DNA of 9,382 nucleotides from Bacteroidota bacterium (GCA_023393485.1 JAEWLD010000058.1:1-9382); one strand, 5' to 3'. Shown: positions 1-7,712, counted from the stretch's first letter. Translations and numbers: made by a program. The notes: generated from the sequence alone by a model not told the origin.

Positions 1-1189
1 GTCTGGGCGCTACTATGTCAAAGAAAAAAAATACCAGTTTACGACGGCTGTGACTTTGACCAACCCCAAGTATGTCATGAAATCGAATCATCTAGATTAT
101 TACACCGGGCCTGGCCACGCTTATTTGTACGGCCCGTCGACGATCACAAGCAAAAACAATTTCATTTACACCGAAAAAGGCTTTTACGACACCAAGAAAA
201 ACGTCGCGCATTTCCTCAGAAAATCATATATCAAATACAACGACCGCCGGATTGAGGCCGACAGCCTGTATTATGACCGCACGCGCGAATTTGCATCGGG
301 TACCAACAACGTCAAAATTACCGATACCATCAACAAAGGCATCGTCAAAGGCCATTATGCCGAGGTTTATAAAAACAAGGATTCGATGTATGTGACCAAA
401 CGTGCCGTAGCCGTAAGCCTGGTTGAAAATGATTCGGTCTACATTCACGGCAAAATCCTGATGGTGACCGGCAAGGAAGGCCAACGCGTGGTTCGTGCGT
501 TCAAAAAAGCTCGGTTTTTTAAAACGGATATGAGCGGCAAATGCGATTCAATCCATTCGGAGCAGGCCGTTGGTTTGACAAAACTTATCGGCAACCCGAT
601 CATGTGGAATTTCGACAATCAGATGACTGGCGACGTGATGCATTTGATTTCGAATAAGGAAACCGAAAAACTCGACTCGCTCAAGGTTTTGAACAACGCG
701 TTTCTGGTGTCGAAAGATACGATTGGCGGCGGATTCAACCAGGTCAAAGGACAGAATCTATACGGAAAGTTCCGCGACAATAAATTGCGCGATGTTGACA
801 TCGTCAAGAATACGGAGGTCGTGTATTATATGTACAACGACCAGAATGAACTCATCGGCATCAATAAAAACGTGTCGAGCAAAATCAACCTGACCCTGGA
901 AGACAGCGCGATAGATACCATCACATTTTTCAAAACTGTCGACGGCGATATTTATCCAGAAAAAGACCTGCCCGAAAACGCGCGGAAATTGCGCGGATTT
1001 GTTTGGCGGCCTGACGAACGAATAAAGACTAAAGACGATATTTTTCCTGCCGAAGAAAACGAACTCGACGCCAAGATCCAGGCAGAAAAGAAAGCGGAAA
1101 TGGACAAAGAAGACGGCCCGATGGAAGTGCGAAAGGAAACGTTAGATTACGACAAGACCGACGTCAACCCGCAACCTGCAACGAAATAG
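1..1189 (+). CDS. OstA/LptA-like envelope protein, 5' end cut off by the window
   Basis: The frame is open from base 2, so the start and any signal peptide lie outside the window; the GTG at 50 is internal. About 395 residues are visible. They show the repetitive beta-strand pattern of the OstA/LptA jellyroll family, clearest at visible residues 84-107 (IEADSLYYD followed by FASGTNNVKITD), where a strand of the type 'I-x-A-D-x-L-x-Y-D' alternates with a 'G-x-V-x-I-x-D' strand. Family members bind or bridge lipopolysaccharide between the membranes, and Bacteroidota carry long 'OstA-like' versions with a poorly defined role. The C-terminal part has the conserved-looking segment ENARKLRGFVWRPDERI, then a charged Glu/Lys-rich tail that is probably disordered. 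A periplasmic or outer-membrane location is inferred from the family, since the N terminus is not seen. The aminotransferase follows 71 nt downstream on the same strand. Family call fairly sure, exact role not. Confidence 0.85.
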   Translation, partial: SGRYYVKEKKYQFTTAVTLTNPKYVMKSNHLDYYTGPGHAYLYGPSTITSKNNFIYTEKGFYDTKKNVAHFLRKSYIKYNDRRIEADSLYYDRTREFASGTNNVKITDTINKGIVKGHYAEVYKNKDSMYVTKRAVAVSLVENDSVYIHGKILMVTGKEGQRVVRAFKKARFFKTDMSGKCDSIHSEQAVGLTKLIGNPIMWNFDNQMTGDVMHLISNKETEKLDSLKVLNNAFLVSKDTIGGGFNQVKGQNLYGKFRDNKLRDVDIVKNTEVVYYMYNDQNELIGINKNVSSKINLTLEDSAIDTITFFKTVDGDIYPEKDLPENARKLRGFVWRPDERIKTKDDIFPAEENELDAKIQAEKKAEMDKEDGPMEVRKETLDYDKTDVNPQPATK

Positions 1190-1260
1190 TTTCAGGTTCG
1201 AAGCTTGAGGCTTAAAGTTAGTCAACCTCGAACGTCAACTTTAAACGTTAAACTTTAAAC
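1190..1260. repeat. Intergenic 7-bp periodic repeat with facing inverted arms
   Basis: The whole spacer between the OstA-like gene and the aminotransferase is periodic. The right arm reads AACCTCG (1224), AACGTC (1231), AACTTTA (1237), AACGTTA (1244), AACTTTA (1251), AAC (1258), so AAC recurs every 7 nt with one 6-nt step, and the last AAC touches the ATG at 1261. The left arm reads GTTCGAA (1196), GCTTGAG (1203), GCTTAAA (1210), GTTAGTC (1217), the same pattern in inverted orientation. The arms can fold: 1210-1219 pairs with 1237-1246 at 9 of 10 positions around a 17-nt loop, and 1196-1201 pairs perfectly with 1228-1233 as an alternative. There is no T-tract after the stem, so a standard terminator is not supported. 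Function unknown; spacer repeat, mRNA stability element or protein-binding array are all possible. Confidence 0.7.
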
Positions 1261-2451
1261 ATGATTAACCCCGACTTTTTAAAATATCAGGCCCAAACCT
1301 CACCGTATCCACTCGGCATGGAAGTTTCTCACGCAGACGGTTCATACATTTATGGCACCGACGGCAAGGCTTACCTGGATTTTGTGGCCGGCGTTTCGGC
1401 CGTACCGCTTGGGCATCGGAATGAAAAAGTCAATAATGCGATCATGGAACAGCTTGACAAATATTCGCACGTGATGGTTTACGGCGAGTATTCGCAAAGT
1501 CCGGCCGTTGAGTATTGCAAATTGCTGGTTTCGCATTTGCCCGAATCGCTAAGCAAAGTATATCTGGTCAATTCCGGAACCGAGGCCACCGAAGGCGCGC
1601 TCAAGCTCGCACGTCGCGTAACCGGGCGCAGCCAACTCATTTCGTGCTACAACGCCTATCACGGCAATACGATGGGTTCGCTCAGCGTTATGGGTTTTGA
1701 AGAAAGGAAACAGGTTTTCCGTCCGCTGGTTCCAGATGTTGATTTCATCACGTTCAACAACGAAGCGGATTTGGAAAAAATCACGACGAAAACCGCTGGC
1801 GTAATCCTCGAAAGCATTCAGGGCGGCGCAGGATTTATCGAACCCAGAAACGGATTTTTGACAAAAGTTCGCCAGCGCTGCAACCAGGTCGGCGCAATGC
1901 TCATCATTGATGAAATACAGCCTGGTTTTGGCCGGACCGGAAAATTGTTCGGGTTTGAACACTATGAAACTGTTCCCGATATCATGATCATTGGGAAAGG
2001 AATGGGCGGCGGCATGCCCGTTGGCGCATTTGTGGCATCTGAAGAAAAAATGGATCTTTTGAGCCATGACCCGAAACTCGGCCATATCACCACATTTGGC
2101 GGACATCCTGTCATTGCGGCAGCCTGCCTGGCCACTTTGAAGGAAATTACTGAAACTACCCTGATGCGCGACGCATTGGCCAAAGAAAAACTGTTCAGGG
2201 CGCTTTTGGTACATCCTTTGGTGTCGGAAATTCGTGGAAAAGGACTGATGTTGGCCGCGATGACCCGCAGTCCTGAAATTACAGACAAGGTAATTTTACG
2301 ATGCCAGGAAAAAGGTTTGATTTTGTTCTGGCTGCTCTTTGAAGGATGTGCAATCCGCATTACGCCGCCGATGACAATCTCCGAAAAAGAGATTCGCGAA
2401 GGCTGCAGGATCATGCTCGAGGTGATGGACGAAATTCTCGCCGAAGGCTAA
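1261..2451 (+). CDS. Class III PLP-dependent aminotransferase (acetylornithine/aspartate aminotransferase family)
   Basis: A 396-residue fold-type I, class III aminotransferase of normal length. Visible landmarks are SGTEA at residues 105-109 (cofactor phosphate loop), Y133-H134 in NAYHGNTMG (aromatic stacking on the PLP ring), D217-E218 in IIDEIQPGFGRTG (Asp contacts the pyridine nitrogen), K246 in IIGKGMGGGMP (Schiff-base lysine), T277/T278 before FGGHP (phosphate contact from the second subunit), and R366 in RITPP (probable substrate carboxylate contact). All catalytic residues are present, so it should be an active cytosolic enzyme moving an amino group from a donor to a 2-oxo acid or aldehyde. 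The family includes ArgD, GabT and ornithine aminotransferase. No arginine, lysine or GABA genes are nearby, so the substrate cannot be set from context. The ATG follows the heptad repeat directly with no visible ribosome binding site, and it fits the usual N terminus. Possibly co-transcribed with the OstA-like gene. Confidence 0.92.
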   Translation: MINPDFLKYQAQTSPYPLGMEVSHADGSYIYGTDGKAYLDFVAGVSAVPLGHRNEKVNNAIMEQLDKYSHVMVYGEYSQSPAVEYCKLLVSHLPESLSKVYLVNSGTEATEGALKLARRVTGRSQLISCYNAYHGNTMGSLSVMGFEERKQVFRPLVPDVDFITFNNEADLEKITTKTAGVILESIQGGAGFIEPRNGFLTKVRQRCNQVGAMLIIDEIQPGFGRTGKLFGFEHYETVPDIMIIGKGMGGGMPVGAFVASEEKMDLLSHDPKLGHITTFGGHPVIAAACLATLKEITETTLMRDALAKEKLFRALLVHPLVSEIRGKGLMLAAMTRSPEITDKVILRCQEKGLILFWLLFEGCAIRITPPMTISEKEIREGCRIMLEVMDEILAEG

Positions 2452-2581
2452 AACCCAACCGCAATAAGGCTTCGTTCTTAATGTATTGTTAATTAAATTG
2501 TTTACAACAAACGCCCCTTTTCCTCCCAAAATAAACTATGCTCCGTACTTTTAGTAACGGATAACTTTTAAACCAAAGCTT

Positions 2582-3982
2582 ATGCACCCAAGCAGCGAAG
2601 AAGAAGAATACAACTTATCCCTGACACGCTTCGAGTCGATGCTGAAAACCAATAAAGTATTGTTTTTTGACTCTGAAGAATTCGAGGAAATCATTCTGCA
2701 CTACCTCGATACCGGAAAGACATCGCTTGCGAAAAAAGCCCTCAAGTTAGCGCTCGAACAACACCCGAAATCAACCGGACTCAGACTCGTCCAGGTTGAA
2801 ATGCTTGTGTTCGAGGACAAGCTTGACCCGGCCGAAAAACTGCTCAATGAGCTTTACGCGATTGAGCCTCACAACGAAGAAATCTATATCCAGAAAGCCA
2901 ATATTTATTCAAAACGCGACAATCACGAACAAGCTGTCGAGCTTTTGAAAACTGCGCTCCAATACACCGACGACTATGCCGATGTGTATAACCTGATCGG
3001 GATGGAATATTTGTTTATGGACAATCTCGAGCTCGCCAAGGAAAATTTCATCAAATGCCTCGAGGAAGACATCGAAGACCAAACTGCGCTTTATAACGTG
3101 GTTTACTGCTTTGAATTCCTCGACCAGAATCTTGAGGCGATCGAATACCTTAAAACCTACATCGACCGCAATCCGTACAGCGAAATCGCGTGGCATCAGT
3201 CAGGTCGTCTGTATTACGGCTTGAAGGATTACGAAAACGCGATCACCGCTTTTGAATATGCGACTTACATCGACGAAAGCTTCATCGGCGCATTCATGGA
3301 AAAAGGCAAAGCGCTCGAAAGGCTCAAACGTTACGAAGAAGCAATTGACAGCTACAACCGCACGATGGAACTCGACGAGCCAACGTCGTACGCACTGCTC
3401 CGAATTGGAAAATGTTACGAAAAACTCGGAAACAAAGCCGTCGCACTCAAATTTTTCAACAAAACCGTACACGAAGATCCGCTTTTGGACAAAGGCTGGA
3501 TCGCAATCACCGATTTTTATGTCCGCCAGAAAAATTACCAAAAAGCGTTGTTCTATGTCAACAAAGCCCTGGCGATAGACAATGAAAACCGCATGTACTG
3601 GAAGCGTTACGCAACGATCAGCCGGGCGCTCAACTTGTATGAAGAAGCCGAATACGGTTACCGAAAAGCGGTTGAATATGGCGATTATGCGCTTGACACC
3701 TGGTTGTTCTGGGTTGATCTTTTGCAATATCTTGGCGAATTTGACAGCGCCGTACAAGCTTTGTTGCAGGCATCGGAATATTTCCCCGAAGAAAACGAAA
3801 TCGAATACCGCCTAGCGGGTTTGTATTATATGCTGCATGAGACCGAAAAAGGCATTTTTCACCTGGCCAATGCCTTGCGGATCAATCTCGAAAACAGGAC
3901 AATTCTCAAAGAATTATTCCCGTCGGTTTGGGAACTGAAAGATGTACAGGGTTACATTGCCAAGCAGCAGAAAAAAAAGTAA
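2582..3982 (+). CDS. Cytoplasmic protein of twelve tandem TPR repeats
   Basis: A 466-residue protein with no signal peptide or membrane segment, so probably cytoplasmic. From residue 30 to 437 it divides into twelve consecutive 34-residue tetratricopeptide units with no insertion or gap, starting at residues 30, 64, 98, 132, 166, 200, 234, 268, 302, 336, 370 and 404. Best-matching units begin near 200 (AWHQSGRLYYGLKDYENAI) and 234 (AFMEKGKALERLKRYEEAI), with the expected small residue at position 8, Tyr/Leu at 11, Ala at 20 and a turn residue near 32. The first 29 residues are acidic (EEEE at 6-9) and the last residues are basic (QQKKK). TPR solenoids are protein-binding scaffolds, and nothing here names the partner. 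The 130-nt gap upstream has no clear promoter, and the ATG lacks a Shine-Dalgarno sequence. A stem-loop follows 20 nt after the stop. The TPR call is firm, the biological role unknown. Confidence 0.93.
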   Translation: MHPSSEEEEYNLSLTRFESMLKTNKVLFFDSEEFEEIILHYLDTGKTSLAKKALKLALEQHPKSTGLRLVQVEMLVFEDKLDPAEKLLNELYAIEPHNEEIYIQKANIYSKRDNHEQAVELLKTALQYTDDYADVYNLIGMEYLFMDNLELAKENFIKCLEEDIEDQTALYNVVYCFEFLDQNLEAIEYLKTYIDRNPYSEIAWHQSGRLYYGLKDYENAITAFEYATYIDESFIGAFMEKGKALERLKRYEEAIDSYNRTMELDEPTSYALLRIGKCYEKLGNKAVALKFFNKTVHEDPLLDKGWIAITDFYVRQKNYQKALFYVNKALAIDNENRMYWKRYATISRALNLYEEAEYGYRKAVEYGDYALDTWLFWVDLLQYLGEFDSAVQALLQASEYFPEENEIEYRLAGLYYMLHETEKGIFHLANALRINLENRTILKELFPSVWELKDVQGYIAKQQKKK

Positions 3983-4001
3983 GTAAGTTGGGTTAAACAT
4001 G

Positions 4002-4031
4002 GAAATCCGGTGTACGCCGGATTTTCTATTT
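4002..4031 (+). terminator. Stem-loop with short T-run between the TPR gene and aroE
   Basis: AAATCCGG (4003-4010) and CCGGATTT (4017-4024) form a perfect 8-bp stem around a 6-nt loop (TGTACG), with a possible extra G-T pair outside. The downstream run is ATTTTCTATTT, weaker than a classic T-tract. It sits 20 nt after the TPR stop and ends 12 nt before the aroE ATG. It looks like a rho-independent terminator for the TPR transcript, but no separate aroE promoter fits in the 54-nt gap, so it may terminate only partly or shape the aroE leader. Confidence 0.6.
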
Positions 4032-4036
4032 AAAAT

Positions 4037-4777
4037 ATGGCAGTTTCAAGACTTTACGGGTTGATCGGGCGAAACATCGCGTATTCGTTTTCACGCGATT
4101 ATTTTACGAAAAAGTTTGCGGCCGAGCGCCGTTCAGACTGCGACTATGTCAATTTCGACATCGGGGATATTTCCGAAATCACCGAAATCACCGCCAAAAA
4201 TCCGAATCTTGTCGGGCTCAACGTAACGATTCCGTACAAGGAAACTGTAATTCCACTACTCGATTCGCTATCGGAAGACGCCAAAAAAATCGGTGCGGTC
4301 AATACGATAAAAATTGACGGACGAGGCAGACTTGAAGGATTTAACACCGACGCGTACGGTTTTCAAAAATCAATCGGACCGCTACTCCAACGGCATCATC
4401 AGAAAGCTTTGATTCTCGGAACCGGCGGCGCATCAAAAGCCGTTGCCTTCGCGCTGGAAAATCTTGGGATCGAATTTGTTTTCGTCTCGCGGAATTTCTC
4501 CGGCACGACAATTCGCTACGAAGATCTCGAAAGTGTTTTCGGCGGTTATCAAATCATCGTAAACACCACGCCGGTCGGCACGTTTCCGAATATTGACGAC
4601 TTTCCAGAAATTCCTTACGAATTATTTACGCCAACGCATATTGCCTACGACCTGATCTACAATCCGGCTGAAACGGCATTTCTCAAAAAAGCGAAAGCAT
4701 TCGGAGCCGCCACAAAAAACGGTCTCGAAATGCTTGAGCTTCAGGCTGAAAAAGCCTGGGAAATCTGGAATCCTTAA
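4037..4777 (+). CDS. aroE: Shikimate dehydrogenase (NADP+)
   Basis: AroE reduces 3-dehydroshikimate to shikimate with NADPH, the fourth step of the chorismate pathway, in the cytosol. At 246 residues it is slightly short for the family. The N-terminal substrate domain shows GLIGRNIAYSFS (7-19, with S17 and S19 in the shikimate-binding S-x-S position), NVTIPYKE (62-69, catalytic K68), AVNT (87-90) and GFNTDAYGF (101-109, catalytic D105). The Rossmann half has the GTGGAS glycine loop (128-133), SRN at 151-153 in place of the usual NRT-type phosphate contact, NTTPVG (176-181), and the closing NGLEMLELQAEKAW with Q236. All catalytic positions are kept. The ATG fits because the conserved YGLIG strand starts seven residues later. 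It lies 54 nt after the TPR gene, across a stem-loop, and its stop codon overlaps that of the opposing small gene. Confidence 0.96.
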   Translation: MAVSRLYGLIGRNIAYSFSRDYFTKKFAAERRSDCDYVNFDIGDISEITEITAKNPNLVGLNVTIPYKETVIPLLDSLSEDAKKIGAVNTIKIDGRGRLEGFNTDAYGFQKSIGPLLQRHHQKALILGTGGASKAVAFALENLGIEFVFVSRNFSGTTIRYEDLESVFGGYQIIVNTTPVGTFPNIDDFPEIPYELFTPTHIAYDLIYNPAETAFLKKAKAFGAATKNGLEMLELQAEKAWEIWNP

Positions 4778-5145
4778 CGCTTGCCTTGCATGCGGTCGCG
4801 GCGTTCCTGCTGGATTACAAGATAAGTCGCGTATTGCTCGTCAGTTAGGAGTTTTCTGATTTCGGCATCTTTGCGATCCTGGATGTCTTTGACTTTCCTG
4901 AATTTTTCGGTGACGCGGATATCGCTCTTTTTGACCTCGCGGAATTCCCTGAAATAGCGCGTCGAAATTTCGCGGAACGGCGTTTCCTGCTCAGCCGTCA
5001 GCTTAAGCCTTTCGATATTTTCCTGTTGGTAGTTGACCAATTCCTGTTGTTGTTCTTGCGGCAGGTTTGGCCGGTCTTGCGCAGATGCGGCTGAAAGCCC
5101 GAGAGATAACAGCGCCATAAAAGCTGATTTTTGCAAATTCATCAT
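4774..5145 (-). CDS. Small exported helical protein with two LTxxQ motifs (Spy/CpxP-like pattern)
   Basis: About 122 residues from the ATG at 5142, or one more from the adjacent ATG at 5145; an upstream start at 5187 would spoil the signal peptide. Numbering from 5142, residues 1-21 form a signal peptide (MNLQKS, then a short hydrophobic core, then AASA before Gln22), so the mature protein should be periplasmic or outside the cell; there is no lipobox Cys. The rest is strongly charged, Gln/Glu/Arg/Lys-rich and predicted helical, with LTAEQ at 48-52 and LTDEQ at 99-103 bracketing about 50 residues. Paired LTxxQ motifs mark the Spy/CpxP periplasmic chaperone and stress-sensor family, but the match here is by motif only, so the role is inferred. 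The gene ends tail to tail in aroE with a 4-nt overlap. Upstream, AAATTTTG (5192-5185) resembles a -7 element, but its spacing to a TTTG (5211-5208) is only 15 nt. Confidence 0.75.
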   Translation of the reverse strand: MMNLQKSAFMALLSLGLSAASAQDRPNLPQEQQQELVNYQQENIERLKLTAEQETPFREISTRYFREFREVKKSDIRVTEKFRKVKDIQDRKDAEIRKLLTDEQYATYLVIQQERRDRMQGKR

Positions 5146-5256
5146 TTGAGATTTAGGATCGAAGAAACCCAAAACTACAAAAAACAAAATTTAGTACAAG
5201 CCGATGTCAAAATTTCCCGACAAAAAATCAATATCCGTTATAAATGGCGGTTTTCT

Positions 5257-5287
5257 TTTGTATATTAATATGGCTTTACTATCTTTC
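5257..5287 (+). promoter_or_regulatory. Bacteroidota-type promoter for the DUF349 gene
   Basis: A TTTG box at 5257-5260 is followed after 19 nt by TATCTTTC at 5280-5287, seven of eight positions of the TAnnTTTG -7 consensus of Bacteroidota primary-sigma promoters, with spacing in the usual range. Transcription would begin about 5293, leaving a leader of roughly 30 nt to the ATG at 5325. Direction and position suit the gene it precedes. Identified by consensus only. Confidence 0.6.
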
Positions 5288-5324
5288 GCCTACTAATCAG
5301 TTATGAACCCTAAACATTGATCTA

Positions 5325-7712
5325 ATGTTGGACGAAAAGAATGATAACCTGCAAGATGCAGACGGAAGTGCAAACAACGACTCAAGCCTCGGCGAAATAT
5401 ATGAGACACCGGGCGAAACCGACGGGTCAGACAACAACCAAAACAACCTAATCGTAGACAATCCAGCCCAAGAACAGGCTGAACCCATTGATGTAACCCT
5501 AGCCAAAGAAGGCAAGGAAAATGACGATGTGCCTGAAGATTTGCTTGCCGAAGATGATCGCGAGGAAGTGCAGCCCGAATTGGCGTCGATAGCCGAGGAA
5601 TCCGAAGCAATTGAGAAGGAAGCCACAATTGACAACGACGAATTGGTCGCGACCGAGCCCGAAGCCGATATCGCCGAACCGATTGACGCGCAAATCGCCA
5701 AAGAAAGCCAGGAAAATACGGATGTTCCCGAAGATTTGGTGGCTGAAACGCTTGAACCCGAAATTCCGGTTGGCGCCGATATGATCAATTCGGAAATTGA
5801 ACCCGAAGTGGCCGAAGCGATTGCCGACCAGACTGACAATATCGAAGAACCGGCCGAAATGGCCAATACCATAACTACCGAAGCAGACATTGCCGTCAAC
5901 GCGATTGCCGATTCAAATGCCGAGGACAGCCAGCACGGCGCGCAGGAAGCCATCGAAATGAAAGATTACGAGGCCATGGAAATGGATGCGCTGGTCGGGG
6001 AAATGGAAGCGCTCGCCTCTGCCGAGAAAGTGATGTCGGTCAAAGACCACGTTGAGGAAGTTCGCAAGGCTTTCCTGGCAAAATACAATCATTTCATCGA
6101 CGAGAAACGCGAGGAATGGCACAATGCCAATCCAGAAACGACTGAAGATTTCCACTATCATTTGCCGGCCAAGTCGCGTTTTGACCAATTGTATTCGGCT
6201 TATCGCGACCGCAAAAACAAACATTTCCAAAGCATTCAATCTGACCTGAAATCGAATCTGGAAAAACGCCTGGCGATTGTTGAGGAATTGAAAAACCTGA
6301 TCAATCCGAACGAAAACATCAAGGACACGCTCAAACATTTCAATGAATTGCGCGAACGCTGGAAACACGCCGGCCCGATTCCAAAAGACAAGTACAATCA
6401 CGTTTGGAACAACTACCATTTCCACGTTGAGAATTTTTACGATTACCTGCATCTTGACCGCGAGGCGCGCGATGGCGATTTCAAGCACAACCTTGAACTC
6501 AAACAGAAAATCATTGCGCGTGCCGAGGAATTGGTCAATATGCCCGATACCAACAAGGCATTCCGCGAACTGCAGGATCTGCACCGAATCTGGAAAGAAG
6601 ATATCGGCCCTGTCTCAAAAGAACACCGCGAAGCCATCTGGGACCGTTTTTCCGAACTGACCAAACAAATGCACGACAAGCGCGAGGCTATTTTTGAAAA
6701 GCTGCGCGGCACCGAGCAGGAAAACCTCGCAAGGAAAAAAGAAATCGTCGCCAGGATTGAATCCATTGCCGAAGAAAAAGCCGGAAGCCATTCGGCCTGG
6801 CTCGCTCAGATTGAAAAAGTCGAGGCTGCGCGCAATGAGTTTTTCGCCGTGGGCAAAGCGCCGGCAGAAGTCAATGAGGAAATTTGGGCGTCGTTCAAAA
6901 CGGCGGTGCGCAATTTCAATTCGGTCAAGAACGCATTTTATAAAGACATCAAGAAAGACCAGAATGACAACCTGTCCAAAAAACAGGCATTGGTCGCACG
7001 TGCCCAGGAACTTCAGGACTCAACCGATTTCGCGGCAACAACGCCAATCATGAAGCAGATTCAGGAAGAATGGAAACAAATCGGGCATGTGCCGCGCAAA
7101 TATTCGGACAAGCTTTGGAAAGAATTCAAGGTTGCCTGCAATCACTACTTCGAACAAATGAAGGAATCGCGCAACAGCGAAGTTGCCGAGGAAGTCGAAG
7201 CGTTTGAAAAGAAAAAGGCCTATCTCGAAACACTCAAGGATTTCCAATTGAGCGGCGATCACAAGACGGATCTCGATGCCATCAAAGCGCATATCGAAAC
7301 CTGGAAAGGATTTGGACGCGTGCCGCAATCAAGAAGGCATATTGAAGGCAAATTCAACAAAATCCTCGATGCTTTGTTTGAAAAATTGAGCCTCAGCAAG
7401 AAAGAATCGGACATGATGCGTTTCACCAATCGCATGGAAAACCTTTCGGAGAGCAATGATACGCGCAAACTCGACAATGAGAAGATTTTCCTGATGCGCA
7501 AAATCGACGAAGTACAGTCCGAGATTTTCCAGCTTGAGAACAACATCCAGTTCTTTACGAGTAAAAATTCAAAAAAGGGCACGACCGATAGCGAACTGGC
7601 GAAGCAAAATCCGATGATTGCCGAAGTCCGCAAGAATATTGAAAAACACAAAGAAGAGTTGACGACTTTAAAGGCGAAGCTAAAGCAGCTTAGAAGTATT
7701 GGGCAGGAGTAA
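5325..7712 (+). CDS. DUF349-repeat protein with long acidic N-terminal region
   Basis: 795 residues, no signal peptide, probably cytoplasmic. Residues 1 to about 235 are acidic, rich in Glu, Asp, Ala and Pro, low in complexity and likely disordered; they contain an internal duplication (52-77 and 117-142, 18 of 26 identical, 65 residues apart). From about 243 to 690 come helical units of 70-80 residues of the DUF349 type, each with a pattern of Trp, then Gly-x-x-Pro, then Trp/Phe: RWKHAGPIPKDKYNHVW (345-361), IWKEDIGPVSKEHREAIW (422-439), a variant ending VGKAPAEVNEEIW (509-521), EWKQIGHVPRKYSDKLW (582-598) and TWKGFGRVPQSRR (659-671), plus a diverged first copy near 245-305. The C terminus (about 715-795) is coiled coil-like, broken by a Ser/Lys/Gly linker near 746-753. 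DUF349 has no established biochemical function that I can name. The ATG lies about 30 nt after a good promoter. It converges on mazG. Confidence 0.9.
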   Translation: MLDEKNDNLQDADGSANNDSSLGEIYETPGETDGSDNNQNNLIVDNPAQEQAEPIDVTLAKEGKENDDVPEDLLAEDDREEVQPELASIAEESEAIEKEATIDNDELVATEPEADIAEPIDAQIAKESQENTDVPEDLVAETLEPEIPVGADMINSEIEPEVAEAIADQTDNIEEPAEMANTITTEADIAVNAIADSNAEDSQHGAQEAIEMKDYEAMEMDALVGEMEALASAEKVMSVKDHVEEVRKAFLAKYNHFIDEKREEWHNANPETTEDFHYHLPAKSRFDQLYSAYRDRKNKHFQSIQSDLKSNLEKRLAIVEELKNLINPNENIKDTLKHFNELRERWKHAGPIPKDKYNHVWNNYHFHVENFYDYLHLDREARDGDFKHNLELKQKIIARAEELVNMPDTNKAFRELQDLHRIWKEDIGPVSKEHREAIWDRFSELTKQMHDKREAIFEKLRGTEQENLARKKEIVARIESIAEEKAGSHSAWLAQIEKVEAARNEFFAVGKAPAEVNEEIWASFKTAVRNFNSVKNAFYKDIKKDQNDNLSKKQALVARAQELQDSTDFAATTPIMKQIQEEWKQIGHVPRKYSDKLWKEFKVACNHYFEQMKESRNSEVAEEVEAFEKKKAYLETLKDFQLSGDHKTDLDAIKAHIETWKGFGRVPQSRRHIEGKFNKILDALFEKLSLSKKESDMMRFTNRMENLSESNDTRKLDNEKIFLMRKIDEVQSEIFQLENNIQFFTSKNSKKGTTDSELAKQNPMIAEVRKNIEKHKEELTTLKAKLKQLRSIGQE
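5478..5750 (+). repeat. Internal duplication in the acidic N-terminal region of the DUF349 protein
   Basis: Codons 52-77 (AEPIDVTLAKEGKENDDVPE and following) and 117-142 (AEPIDAQIAKESQENTDVPE and following) match at 18 of 26 residues and lie exactly 65 codons (195 nt) apart. The DNA copies differ at many third positions, so the duplication is old or maintained by selection. The stretch between them is also Glu/Ala-rich but shows no further clear copy. Confidence 0.7.

Noticed and set aside
50..52. GTG as start of the OstA-like gene
   Set aside because: The frame continues open to the window edge, with family-like residues before this codon, so the true start is upstream.
1549..2214. 221-residue open frame on the minus strand inside the aminotransferase gene
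   Set aside because: It lies wholly antisense to a gene with all catalytic motifs intact, has no recognisable domain and no own promoter; it is a by-product of codon bias.
2452..2581. Promoter for the TPR gene
   Set aside because: TACTTTTA (2556-2563) resembles a -7 box, but no TTTG or TTG lies at a suitable distance upstream, so no promoter is called.
5297..6584. Long minus-strand open frames (218 and 223 residues) opposite the DUF349 gene
   Set aside because: The Ser/Ala-rich and Phe/Val/Ile-rich compositions are what antisense reading of Glu/Ala/Lys-rich coding gives; no domains and complete overlap with a supported gene.
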